Below, piece by piece: positions 51,331 to 59,839 of a stretch of 64,000 nucleotides of DNA. The stretch is taken from positions 17,952 to 81,951 of the forward strand of contig JAZQNG010000064.1 in NCBI GenBank assembly GCA_045627205.1, written 5' to 3'. Position 1 is the first letter of the stretch, and each line of letters begins with the position of its first letter. Under the pieces are notes generated by a model, which had not been told where the DNA came from, did not search any database, and was given only the letters and a program-made list of their open reading frames with translations. The DNA is from RUG11977 sp045627205. Its GTDB lineage: Bacteria; Bacillota; Clostridia; Lachnospirales; Lachnospiraceae. The translations under genes and the position numbers were made by a program.

Positions 51331-52149
51331 ATGAAAATTTCTGTTCTTGCAGACAACAAAGCTTTTGATGGCTTTAACGCTGAGCATGGTCTTTCGTTAT
51401 TTGTGTGCCATAATAACAGAAACATACTGATAGATGCGGGAAAAAGCAGTCTTTTTGCTGAAAATGCCTCAAAATTGGGTGTTGATTTAAAGGCAGTTGA
51501 GCTCGCAATTCTTTCACATTCACATTATGACCATTCAGACGGATTTGAGACTTTTTTTGAAATTAACAGTAAGGCAATGCTTTATTCCAGAATCGAAGCA
51601 GGTGAAATATATTATTCAATGCATGAGGACGGTCTTAGATATATAGGACCGTGCAAAGGAATGCTAAAAAAATATCGAAGCAGAATTCATTTTGTAAAGA
51701 CAGCCGTAAAAAGTCTGCCTGAATACAAACTTTTTCTGCTTAAGCATTCTTTATCGGGATATTCTCACATAGGAAGCAGATACGGGCTTTTCCGGATGGA
51801 GGACAAAGAACTGCTGCCGGATGATTTTTCACATGAACAGACAGCTGTATTTGAGACAGATAAGGGTCTGGTCATTATTAACAGCTGCTCACATGCCGGA
51901 CCTTTAAATATACTGAACGAGGTTGAAGCCCTTGGTTTAAATAAACCTGTTTATGCATATATTGGAGGTTTTCATTTGATAAAAGCAGATGATTCCGAAA
52001 TATTTGCGTTAGCTGAAAGGCTGAAAAATGCTTCGGTTTCAAAAATATATACCGGACATTGTACAGGGGACAGGGCATTTGATATATTAAAGTGTGAGCT
52101 TGGTGATAAAATTGAGCAGCTTCATTCAGGGATGGTTATCGATATCTGA
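51331..52149 (+). CDS. MBL-fold metallo-hydrolase
   Basis: 272 aa from the ATG at 51331 with AAGGAGACAAGGAAAT upstream; a longer frame from 51220 overlaps rlmD and lacks support. The zinc motif is SHSHYDHSDG, then SLSGYSHIGS, INSCSHAG and GGFHL, with HCTGDRAF near the end. It resembles the family annotated as 7,8-dihydropterin-6-methyl-4-aminobenzene phosphate synthase-like hydrolases. The substrate is not known. It is the middle gene of a probable rlmD-MBL-ygiQ operon. Confidence 0.9.
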   Translation: MKISVLADNKAFDGFNAEHGLSLFVCHNNRNILIDAGKSSLFAENASKLGVDLKAVELAILSHSHYDHSDGFETFFEINSKAMLYSRIEAGEIYYSMHEDGLRYIGPCKGMLKKYRSRIHFVKTAVKSLPEYKLFLLKHSLSGYSHIGSRYGLFRMEDKELLPDDFSHEQTAVFETDKGLVIINSCSHAGPLNILNEVEALGLNKPVYAYIGGFHLIKADDSEIFALAERLKNASVSKIYTGHCTGDRAFDILKCELGDKIEQLHSGMVIDI

Positions 52150-52183
52150 GTTTTAGCGGTTCTGTTTTTCAGGAGGAATAATT

Positions 52184-54217
52184 TTGAAGGATTTTTTACC
52201 GGTTACAAAATCGGATATGAAAAAACGCGGCTGGGATGAAGTGGATTTCGTCTATGTTATTGGCGATGCATATGTTGACCATTCCTCCTTTGGACCGGCA
52301 ATTATCAGCAGAGTTCTTGAGGATGCAGGCTATAGAGTCGGCATTATTTCACAGCCTGACTGGACCGACAACGAAAGTATTACAATTCTTGGCAGACCCA
52401 AACTTGGCTTTCTTGTGAGTGCAGGTAATATGGACTCAATGGTTAATCATTATACTGTAAATAAAAAGCCAAGGACAACGGATGCATATACCCCGGGCGG
52501 TGTACGTGGAAAACGTCCTGATTATGCTACGGTTGTTTACTGTAATCTTATTAAAAAAGCATATAAGGGTGTACCTGTCATTATTGGCGGTATTGAAGCA
52601 AGTCTGAGGCGTTTTGGCCATTATGATTACTGGTCCGATAAAATGAAAAAATCCGTATTATTTGATTCCGGAGCAGATATTCTTATATACGGAATGGGAG
52701 AGCTTGCCATAGTTGAAATTGCAAATGCATTGAGGGGTGGTTATCGCGCTGAGGACATCACCTTTATAAAGGGTACGGTATATAAAGCAAGAGAAATCGA
52801 TGATGTTCTTGCAGCCGGAGGATTTGAGCTTCCATCATTTGATGAAATCAATTCAGACCGGAAAAAATATGCTGAAAGCTTTTACAAGCAATATCAGAAT
52901 ACCGATTTCTGTACTGCAGTACCTTTGATTGAATGCTACGGAAATAAAAAATATGTCGTTCAGAATCCACCTCAAAGGCCACTTACTATAGCTGAAATGG
53001 ACCATGTATATGAGCTTCCGTATATGAACGATTTTCATCCCTCCTACAGAGCGCTTGGAGGGGTTCCTGCCATTACGGAAATAAAGTTTTCACTTACGAG
53101 CTGCCGTGGCTGTTTTGGCGGCTGCAGCTTTTGTGCCCTGAATTTCCATCAGGGACGCGTGGTTCAGGTCAGAAGCCAAGAATCCTTAATAAGGGAAGCA
53201 GAGCAGATGACAAAGGACCCTGATTTCAAAGGCTATATACATGATGTCGGAGGTCCTACTGCCGATTTCAGAAGACCTGCCTGCGACAAGCAGCTTGAAA
53301 AGGGTGTATGTAAAAACAGACAATGTCTTTTCCCTGATGTATGTAAAAATGTAAAGGCAGACCATAGTGATTATCTTGAGCTTTTGCGCAGACTTCGTGC
53401 CATTCCCGGGGTAAAAAAGGTATTCATACGTTCCGGAATCCGTTTTGATTTTGTAATGGCAGATAAGAACAGTGCACAATTCATTAAAGAGATAAGTAAA
53501 TATCATATAAGCGGACAGCTGCGTGTTGCACCCGAGCATGTATCCGACAGGGTGCTTAAACTGATGGGAAAGCCATCAAACAGTGTTTATAAGGCCTTCT
53601 GCAGTTCGTTTGATAAAATAAATAAGGAGCTTGGGTTAAAGCAGTATGTTGTCCCATATCTGATTTCATCACATCCGGGTTCGGAATTGTCCGATGCCAT
53701 TGCATTAGCTGAAAGTATACGTGATATGGGGTATATGCCTGAGCAGGTTCAGGATTTTTATCCTACACCCTCAACCATATCGACTGTCATGTATTATACC
53801 GGACTTGACCCAAGAACAATGCAGCCTGTAAATGTAACAAGAAATATGCATGAAAAAGCAATGCAAAGGGCATTAATACAATATAGACTTCCTGAAAATC
53901 ATGAGCTTGTAAAGGAAGCATTAATTACGGCAGGACGTGAGGATTTGATCGGTTTCGATAAAAAATGCCTCATTCCTCCGCGTAAAATCGAACATAAAGT
54001 AAACAGAAAACAGGCTGATATTAAAAATTCTGATACAAAAAAGACTGATATTAAAAATTCTGATGCAAAAAAAGCAGATAACAAAAAGCCTGATAGCAAA
54101 AAGCCTGATAGCAAAAAGAATACCAGTATAAAGAATACCGGTATAAAGAATATCATAAAAAAGGCTGATGGTAATAAAAGGAGCCCTGTTATGCAGGACA
54201 GACGCAGGAAAAAATAA
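52184..54217 (+). CDS. YgiQ family radical SAM protein
   Basis: 677 aa from TTG at 52184, supported by AGGAGG at 52171-52176 with 7-base spacing. YgiQ signature blocks are DFLPVTKSDM, YVIGDAYVDHSSFGPAIIS, GNMDSMVNHYTVNKK, IEASLRRFGHYDYWSDK, and the radical SAM cysteines near residues 306-316 (SCRGCFGGCSFCALNFHQ). GGPTADFRRPAC and VAPEHVSDRVLKLMGKP also match. The biochemical function is unknown. The last 70 residues are a Lys/Asp/Ser-rich repeat tail (KKTDIKNSDAKKADNKK), probably disordered and prone to copy-number change at DNA level. A terminator follows. Confidence 0.94.
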   Translation: MKDFLPVTKSDMKKRGWDEVDFVYVIGDAYVDHSSFGPAIISRVLEDAGYRVGIISQPDWTDNESITILGRPKLGFLVSAGNMDSMVNHYTVNKKPRTTDAYTPGGVRGKRPDYATVVYCNLIKKAYKGVPVIIGGIEASLRRFGHYDYWSDKMKKSVLFDSGADILIYGMGELAIVEIANALRGGYRAEDITFIKGTVYKAREIDDVLAAGGFELPSFDEINSDRKKYAESFYKQYQNTDFCTAVPLIECYGNKKYVVQNPPQRPLTIAEMDHVYELPYMNDFHPSYRALGGVPAITEIKFSLTSCRGCFGGCSFCALNFHQGRVVQVRSQESLIREAEQMTKDPDFKGYIHDVGGPTADFRRPACDKQLEKGVCKNRQCLFPDVCKNVKADHSDYLELLRRLRAIPGVKKVFIRSGIRFDFVMADKNSAQFIKEISKYHISGQLRVAPEHVSDRVLKLMGKPSNSVYKAFCSSFDKINKELGLKQYVVPYLISSHPGSELSDAIALAESIRDMGYMPEQVQDFYPTPSTISTVMYYTGLDPRTMQPVNVTRNMHEKAMQRALIQYRLPENHELVKEALITAGREDLIGFDKKCLIPPRKIEHKVNRKQADIKNSDTKKTDIKNSDAKKADNKKPDSKKPDSKKNTSIKNTGIKNIIKKADGNKRSPVMQDRRRKK

Positions 54218-54242
54218 CAGATAAGGTTACTTAAAAGCTTTT

Positions 54243-54267
54243 GCCGGCTGTAAATCCGGCTTTTTTT
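54243..54267 (+). terminator. Terminator overlapping the leader of the FRG gene
   Basis: GCCGG/CCGGC with flanking pairs (54243-54260) and seven T residues that run straight into the GGAGG site of the next gene. Confidence 0.75.
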
Positions 54268-54280
54268 GGAGGTGGATTTA

Positions 54281-55081
54281 ATGATTAATACTGTCGTAAT
54301 TGATTCTATTGATGGAATAATGAAGCTTATCGCAGATCAGACCTATAACAGTGAAATCGGAAGGGTAAGGAGCTCCTATTTTTTCAGGGGCATGCCTGAT
54401 GTAAATTATAAGCTCATTACCTCGTTAAAAAGGAATTGCAAGGATTTACAGAAACAGCTTGAACCTCATCTTTTAAAAAGCTTTACTAAATATGCCAGCC
54501 TTGATAATCCGACACTTTCTACATCCGTGTGGAAACAGATGATGGTCGGACAGCATCACGGTCTTCCTACAAGACTTCTGGACTGGACACGTTCACCCCT
54601 TATTGCACTTCATTTTGCAAATTCCGGAATAAATCCGGACAAAATAGCAAACAGAGATTGCGTAGTCTGGCGCTTTGACATGAAGGAGGTAAACCGTTAT
54701 CTTCCCGAAAAATACAAAACAGTTTTGGAAAGAGAAAAAACCTTTGTTTTTTCAATAGATACCCTTTCTGAAATCGTTGAAAGCCTTGAGGAATATGACT
54801 GGGATATGCAGAACAGAAGCTTTGTAAATATTGAACCGCCCTCGATTGACCAGAGAATCATAAATCAGTATTCTTTTTTCTCAATCATTCCGAATGGAAT
54901 AAATGATATTGAAGAATATCTTGATAAATATACAAATGACACCGTAAAATATATTATAAAAAAGGACATCAGATGGGATGTAAGAGACCTTCTTGACCAG
55001 TATAATATCAGCGAACGTATGATATATCCCGGACTTGACGGCCTTTCCATGGCCCTCGCAAGACACTACTTTGTAAAATAG
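54281..55081 (+). CDS. FRG domain-containing protein
   Basis: 266 aa from the ATG at 54281 (GGAGG 8 bases upstream). The FRG motif opens the protein (SSYFFRGMPDVNYKLITSLK), followed by MMVGQHHGLPTRLLDWTRSP and LIALHFA, the conserved core of the family. The C-terminal part is variable (SIDQRIINQYSFFSIIPNG, PGLDGLSMALARHYF). FRG proteins are widespread, often in mobile or defence-like surroundings, with no firmly known activity. Here it stands alone: a terminator overlaps its leader and a long palindrome follows its stop. I see no partner gene. Confidence 0.9.
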   Translation: MINTVVIDSIDGIMKLIADQTYNSEIGRVRSSYFFRGMPDVNYKLITSLKRNCKDLQKQLEPHLLKSFTKYASLDNPTLSTSVWKQMMVGQHHGLPTRLLDWTRSPLIALHFANSGINPDKIANRDCVVWRFDMKEVNRYLPEKYKTVLEREKTFVFSIDTLSEIVESLEEYDWDMQNRSFVNIEPPSIDQRIINQYSFFSIIPNGINDIEEYLDKYTNDTVKYIIKKDIRWDVRDLLDQYNISERMIYPGLDGLSMALARHYFVK

Positions 55082-55168
55082 TTACTATTCGCAGTAAATA
55101 TAGTATAATGCAAGTTGCATGTTTACATGCAAACTTGTATTTATACTATATTTACTGAGAATAGTAAC
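55081..55168. repeat. 88-bp near-perfect palindrome (family A-like ends)
   Basis: The arms GTTACTATTCGCAGTAAA (55081-55098) and TTTACTGAGAATAGTAAC (55151-55168) continue inward as ATAGTATAA/TTATACTAT and TGCAAGTT/AACTTGTA around TTTAC. The ends resemble GTTACTTTTCGCAGT at about 1398. It lies between the FRG gene and the ABC ATPase gene. Confidence 0.85.
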
Positions 55169-55230
55169 ATACCTGTTCAAAATACATGAAATAAGCCATA
55201 TATTTACTTTACATATAGGAGGACGTACAC

Positions 55231-56343
55231 ATGAAAGTTACTCTTGAACACCTTACTAAAAGGTTTCCAAACAGAAACAGAAAAATCAAAACAGAGGTTG
55301 TTGCAGTTGATGATTTTACCTTTGAAATTCCCGACGGTACGCTTGTAGGTCTTCTTGGACCTTCAGGCTGTGGTAAAAGTACGACTCTTAATCTGATATC
55401 AGGTCTTGAGATTCCGACCTCGGGTAAGATTTATTTTGGTAATGATGATGTAACTTCAGTTCCGGCCGAGAACAGGGGAGTAGGTCTTGTTTTCCAGAAC
55501 TATGCACTTTATCCGCACCTTACTGTATTACAGAATATCATGTTTCCTCTTCAGAATCTGAAGGGGGATAAAAAGATGACAAAGGAAGCAATGCAGGAGA
55601 AGGCAATAGAAGCAGCAAAGCTTGTTCAGATTGAGGAGCTTTTAGACCGTCGACCGAGCGAGATGTCCGGAGGTCAGCAGCAGAGAGTTGCCATTGCAAG
55701 GGCACTTGTTAAAACTCCGAATGTACTTCTTTTAGATGAGCCGCTTTCAAATCTTGATGCAAGACTTCGTCTTCAGACGCGAGAGGAAATCAGAAGGATT
55801 CAGCGTGAAACCGGTGTAACTACAATATTTGTAACACATGACCAGGAGGAGGCAATGAGCATTTCCGACCTGATTGTCGTAATGAAGGATGGAGTTCTTC
55901 AGCAGCTTGATAAGCCTCAGAAGGTTTATGATGATCCGAAAAATCTTTTTGTTGCCAAATTCCTCGGCACACCGGCAATCAATGTATTTGAAGGAAATAT
56001 AAAGGATGGATATCTTTATATCGGCAGGGAAAATGTATTGAAGCTTAATGGAAAAAGCATGAAAAATATAGAACAGAAGGTATATGTCGGCATACGACCC
56101 GAGGGCTTTATTGTTGATGAGGATGGTGATTTAACGCTTAAGCTCAGGAATCTTGAGGTTATGGGACGTGATACCAGTGTTGTTTCAACACATGAGGATT
56201 CGTTAAATCCTACCATCCGTTCAATAGTAAGCGCTGAGGATAAAATCAACAGTGCACTCGATTTTATAAGATTTAATTTAAAGCCTAATAAGGTTTTCCT
56301 GTTTGATAAGGAAACAGAAGAAAGAATTTATTTTGATACCTGA
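55231..56343 (+). CDS. Sugar ABC transporter ATP-binding protein (MsmX/UgpC type)
   Basis: 370 aa. Walker A is GPSGCGKSTTL (about 43-53), the Q-loop VFQNYALYPHL, the signature MSGGQQQRVAIARAL, Walker B LLLDEPLSNLD and the H-loop THDQEEAM. The C-terminal 110 residues form the TOBE/OB domain typical of MalK/MsmX proteins. It powers the membrane permease pair that follows and, like MsmX, might serve other sugar systems such as the ATPase-less operon at 10421-13823. TAGGAGGACGTACAC precedes the ATG. It is first in an operon of four or five genes. Confidence 0.95.
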   Translation: MKVTLEHLTKRFPNRNRKIKTEVVAVDDFTFEIPDGTLVGLLGPSGCGKSTTLNLISGLEIPTSGKIYFGNDDVTSVPAENRGVGLVFQNYALYPHLTVLQNIMFPLQNLKGDKKMTKEAMQEKAIEAAKLVQIEELLDRRPSEMSGGQQQRVAIARALVKTPNVLLLDEPLSNLDARLRLQTREEIRRIQRETGVTTIFVTHDQEEAMSISDLIVVMKDGVLQQLDKPQKVYDDPKNLFVAKFLGTPAINVFEGNIKDGYLYIGRENVLKLNGKSMKNIEQKVYVGIRPEGFIVDEDGDLTLKLRNLEVMGRDTSVVSTHEDSLNPTIRSIVSAEDKINSALDFIRFNLKPNKVFLFDKETEERIYFDT

Positions 56344-56374
56344 GTAAAATGTGAATTCATCGAAAGGAAAGCAT

Positions 56375-57268
56375 ATGAAAAAAAGCAATCTTAAGGGCTG
56401 GCTGTATTTGCTGCCTGCCATACTGTTTTTGGGTGTATTCATGGTTTATCCCCTTATTGATGTTGTTGTTTATTCCTTTGAGGAAAATTACAATTTCGCA
56501 TCACAGACATACACCGGAGTTGGACTTTTTAATTATTCCTATGTCCTTCACGATACTTATTTCCTACAGGCATTGAAGAATACATTTATTCTGGTTATTA
56601 TAACAGTGCCGCTTTCGACAGGGCTGGCTCTTTTGATTTCACTCGGTCTTTCCTCTATAACCAGACTGAAGGAGCTTTTCCAGACTGTATATTTTCTGCC
56701 ATATGTAACGAATACACTTGCCGTTGGTCTTGTTTTCATGATTCTTTTCAAGAAAACAGCATATTCTGACGGACTTATCAATCTGCTTATTAATTTATTC
56801 GGCGGGGAATCCATTGATTTCATTGACGGCCCCTATTGGGCGAAAATGTTTGTTCTTTGCTTCTACACAATATGGATTGTCCTACCCTTTAAAATACTGA
56901 TTCTTACAAGTGCACTTGCATCCGTAAATCAGGACTATTATAAGGCTGCCAGGATTGATGCCACACCGAAGTGGAGGATTTTCACAAGAATTACACTTCC
57001 GATGATTTCCCCGATGATTTTTTATCTTGTAATAACAGGCTTTATCGGAGCCTTTAAGGCCTACAGCGATTCTGTTGCCCTATTCGGTACAGATCTGAAT
57101 GCAGCAGGAATGAATACAATTGTCGGATATGTTTATGATATGCTTTACGGAAACAGCGGAGGCTATCCTTCCTATGCTTCGGCTGCCGCACTTATATTGT
57201 TTGCCGTTGTTTTAACTATTACCTGTATCAACCTTCTTGTCAGCAAAAAGACAAAGGTAACAGTCTGA
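56375..57268 (+). CDS. Sugar ABC transporter permease (MalF type)
   Basis: 297 aa from the ATG at 56375 with AAAGGAAAG upstream; an earlier in-frame GTG at 56351 lies before that site. Six membrane helices start at about 8-30. The EAA loop is KAARIDATPKWRIFTRITLP (near residues 190-210). It pairs with 57282-58154 to form the channel. The sugar is unknown. It begins 31 bases after the ATPase gene. Confidence 0.92.
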   Translation: MKKSNLKGWLYLLPAILFLGVFMVYPLIDVVVYSFEENYNFASQTYTGVGLFNYSYVLHDTYFLQALKNTFILVIITVPLSTGLALLISLGLSSITRLKELFQTVYFLPYVTNTLAVGLVFMILFKKTAYSDGLINLLINLFGGESIDFIDGPYWAKMFVLCFYTIWIVLPFKILILTSALASVNQDYYKAARIDATPKWRIFTRITLPMISPMIFYLVITGFIGAFKAYSDSVALFGTDLNAAGMNTIVGYVYDMLYGNSGGYPSYASAAALILFAVVLTITCINLLVSKKTKVTV

Positions 57269-57281
57269 AGGTGGTGTGTTT

Positions 57282-58154
57282 ATGAATAGTACGGATTATG
57301 AAAAAATAGAAGCTGCAGCTAAACGTAAAAACAGAACAGCAAAAATCGTCACATATTTTTTCCTTTCTGTTTGGGGAATTATTGTTCTTTTCCCATTTTA
57401 CTGGATGATTCTTTCATCGGTTAAAAGCTATAGTGCGTATAATGGTGAACGTGTTCCTAAATTCTTTACCCTTTCACCGACCCTGCAGAATTTTGCAGAT
57501 GCATTTACCGAGGTTTCATTGGGTAAATATTTCTTTAATACATTTATTTTTACAATATTAACTACAGCTATTATGCTGATAGTAATCATTCTTGCAGCCT
57601 TTGCCTTCGCAAGGCTTGAATTCAGAGGTAAAAATCTTGTATTTACGCTGTTCCTGTCACTTATGATGATTCCAAATGAGCTGGTAATCATTACAAATTT
57701 TGTCACGATTACAAATATGGACCTGCGGAATACTTTCATGGGTCTGATTTTACCTTCCATCACTTCAATATTTTATATTTATCTGTTAAAGGAGAATTTT
57801 GAACAGATACCGGATGAATTATACAAGGCAGCCAAGGTTGACGGAACCTCGGATTTTAAATATCTGATACGTGTTATGATACCTATATGTCAGCCTACGC
57901 TTGTTACAATTACCATTCTGAAGGTTATTGAATGTTGGAATTCATATGTATGGCCAAGACTGATTACTGATGATGCTTCATATTTCCTGGTTTCGAACGG
58001 AATTCAGGAAATCAGGGAGAACGGCTTTGGCCGTGAGAATATACCTGCGATGATGGCTGCTGTTGTTGTTATTTCACTTCCGCTTATCATTATTTTCCTC
58101 GTATTCAGAAAGAAAATAATGGAAGGCGTATCACGAGGCGGAACAAAGGGTTAA
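57282..58154 (+). CDS. Sugar ABC transporter permease (MalG type)
   Basis: 290 aa from the ATG at 57282 with AAGGTGGTG upstream. Six helices; the first is at about 25-45 (FFLSVWGIIVLFPFYWMIL). The EAA loop is KAAKVDGTSDFKYLIRVMIP near residues 185-205. The C-terminus (FRKKIMEGVSRGGTKG) is typical of MalG-like permeases. Spacing to the binding protein is 23 bases. Confidence 0.92.
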   Translation: MNSTDYEKIEAAAKRKNRTAKIVTYFFLSVWGIIVLFPFYWMILSSVKSYSAYNGERVPKFFTLSPTLQNFADAFTEVSLGKYFFNTFIFTILTTAIMLIVIILAAFAFARLEFRGKNLVFTLFLSLMMIPNELVIITNFVTITNMDLRNTFMGLILPSITSIFYIYLLKENFEQIPDELYKAAKVDGTSDFKYLIRVMIPICQPTLVTITILKVIECWNSYVWPRLITDDASYFLVSNGIQEIRENGFGRENIPAMMAAVVVISLPLIIIFLVFRKKIMEGVSRGGTKG

Positions 58155-58177
58155 GCAGGATTGGAGATTGTTTGCAT

Positions 58178-59767
58178 ATGAAAAGAATCGGTTTAATTAT
58201 ATTAACTATATTTTCTGTTCTTTGCCTCGCCGGATGTCATGGATCAAAGGAAAAGCCATTGTTTGAAATTCCTGATTCCTTTGATGAGGGCAAAAACTAT
58301 GAAATAACCTTCTGGGCTAAAAATGATACAAATAAGGCCCAGGTAAATGTATATCAGAAGGCTATTGACGATTTTCAGGCGCTTTATCCGAATATTACGG
58401 TAAATATGCGCTTATATACGGATTATTCCAGAATATATAACGATGTTATTACAAATATTTCAACTAATACCACACCTAATGTATGTATTACATATCCGGA
58501 CCATATTGCAACATATCTGACAGGAGAGGGTACGGTTGTTCCGCTGGAATATCTGTTTGAGGACGAAAGCTACGGTCTCGGAGGAGCGGACCTTAGGTTT
58601 GATTCGGTAAAACAGGAGGAGATAGTTCCGGAATTCCTCAATGAGTGTGCGATAGGTGGCCATTATTATGCTATTCCCTATATGCGCTCTACTGAGGCCT
58701 GTTATGTTAATAAAGATTTTGTTGAAAAGCTTGGATATACGCTTCCTGACGTTCTTACCTGGGATTTTGTCTGGGAGGTCAGTGAGGCTGCAATGAAAAA
58801 GGATGAAAATGGAAATTTCCTGATTAACGGACAAAAGGTCATGATTCCGTTCATTTATAAATCAACGGATAATATGATGATTTCCATGTTAAAGCAGAAA
58901 AATGCCGGCTATTCAACAGAAAACGGAAATTTAGAAATCTTCAATGATACAACAAAGGAGCTTCTTTATACTGTTTCACAGCATGCAAAGACCAGAGCCT
59001 TTTCAACCTTTAAAATATCGAGCTATCCGGCAAATTTCCTGAATGCAGGTCAGTGCATCTTTGCAATCGATTCAACAGCCGGTTCTACCTGGATGGGGTC
59101 AAAGGCTCCGCTTGTTGATATTGCACCAGAGGATATAATTGATTTTGAAACGGTTGTTCTTCCTATACCGCAGTTTGACACCACAGATATTAAAATGATA
59201 TCGCAGGGTCCTTCTATCTGTATCTTCAACAAGGAAGACAATCAGGAGGTTCTTGCTTCATGGCTTTTTGCCCAGTATCTGCTTACAAATGAAGTTCAGA
59301 TCGGATATGCAAAAACAGAGGGCTATGTTCCGGTAACCCTTAAGGCACGTAACAGCGCAGAATATACTGATTATCTTTCAAGAAGCGGTGAAAACAATAA
59401 GGAATTTTATGACGTTAAGCTTAATGCTTCAAAGCTGCTTATAGATAATACTGCAAATACATTTGTCACTCCTGTGTTTAACGGTTCGGCGTCACTTCGT
59501 GATGCTGCCGGCCAGATGATTGAAAATGTTACAAAATCAACAAGACGTAAGGAAACGATTGATGAAAACTATATGGATAAGCTTTATTACGATATGCGTT
59601 CCCTGTACAGGCTTGACCAGATTGCAGTGACTGAAGGTACTTCGGGTGATCTTGGACCACTGCCTGCCGGTGCAAAGGCTCTTCTTATCTCACTTGTTGC
59701 CGTGTGGATCGGCCTGATATGTATTATTGTAATATCAAAAATACGTAAAGCTAATAAAAATCATTGA
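58178..59767 (+). CDS. Sugar-binding lipoprotein with C-terminal membrane helix
   Basis: 529 aa from the ATG at 58178. The lipoprotein signal is MKRIGLIILTIFSVLCLAGC, with the lipobox Cys at residue 20. The body is a family 1-type solute-binding protein (EITFWAKNDTNKAQVNVYQK, then YAIPYMRSTEACYVNKDF, AGQCIFAIDSTAGSTW). Unusually, the C-terminus adds a membrane helix (ALLISLVAVWIGLICIIVIS, about 498-520) and a basic tail, so the protein would be held at both ends. It probably delivers sugar to the permeases just upstream. GGAG 11 bases before the ATG. Confidence 0.9.
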   Translation: MKRIGLIILTIFSVLCLAGCHGSKEKPLFEIPDSFDEGKNYEITFWAKNDTNKAQVNVYQKAIDDFQALYPNITVNMRLYTDYSRIYNDVITNISTNTTPNVCITYPDHIATYLTGEGTVVPLEYLFEDESYGLGGADLRFDSVKQEEIVPEFLNECAIGGHYYAIPYMRSTEACYVNKDFVEKLGYTLPDVLTWDFVWEVSEAAMKKDENGNFLINGQKVMIPFIYKSTDNMMISMLKQKNAGYSTENGNLEIFNDTTKELLYTVSQHAKTRAFSTFKISSYPANFLNAGQCIFAIDSTAGSTWMGSKAPLVDIAPEDIIDFETVVLPIPQFDTTDIKMISQGPSICIFNKEDNQEVLASWLFAQYLLTNEVQIGYAKTEGYVPVTLKARNSAEYTDYLSRSGENNKEFYDVKLNASKLLIDNTANTFVTPVFNGSASLRDAAGQMIENVTKSTRRKETIDENYMDKLYYDMRSLYRLDQIAVTEGTSGDLGPLPAGAKALLISLVAVWIGLICIIVISKIRKANKNH

Positions 59768-59790
59768 TATTTAATTTAATTTATGTATAA
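59763..59790 (+). promoter_or_regulatory. Promoter before the duplicated lipoprotein gene
   Basis: TTGATA (59763-59768), 16-base spacer, TATAAT (59785-59790), overlapping the stop of the binding-protein gene. Confidence 0.6.
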
Positions 59791-59839
59791 TGGTTTTGTT
59801 TCAAAAGGAATTAAAGATTATATAAATGGAGGTTAAATC

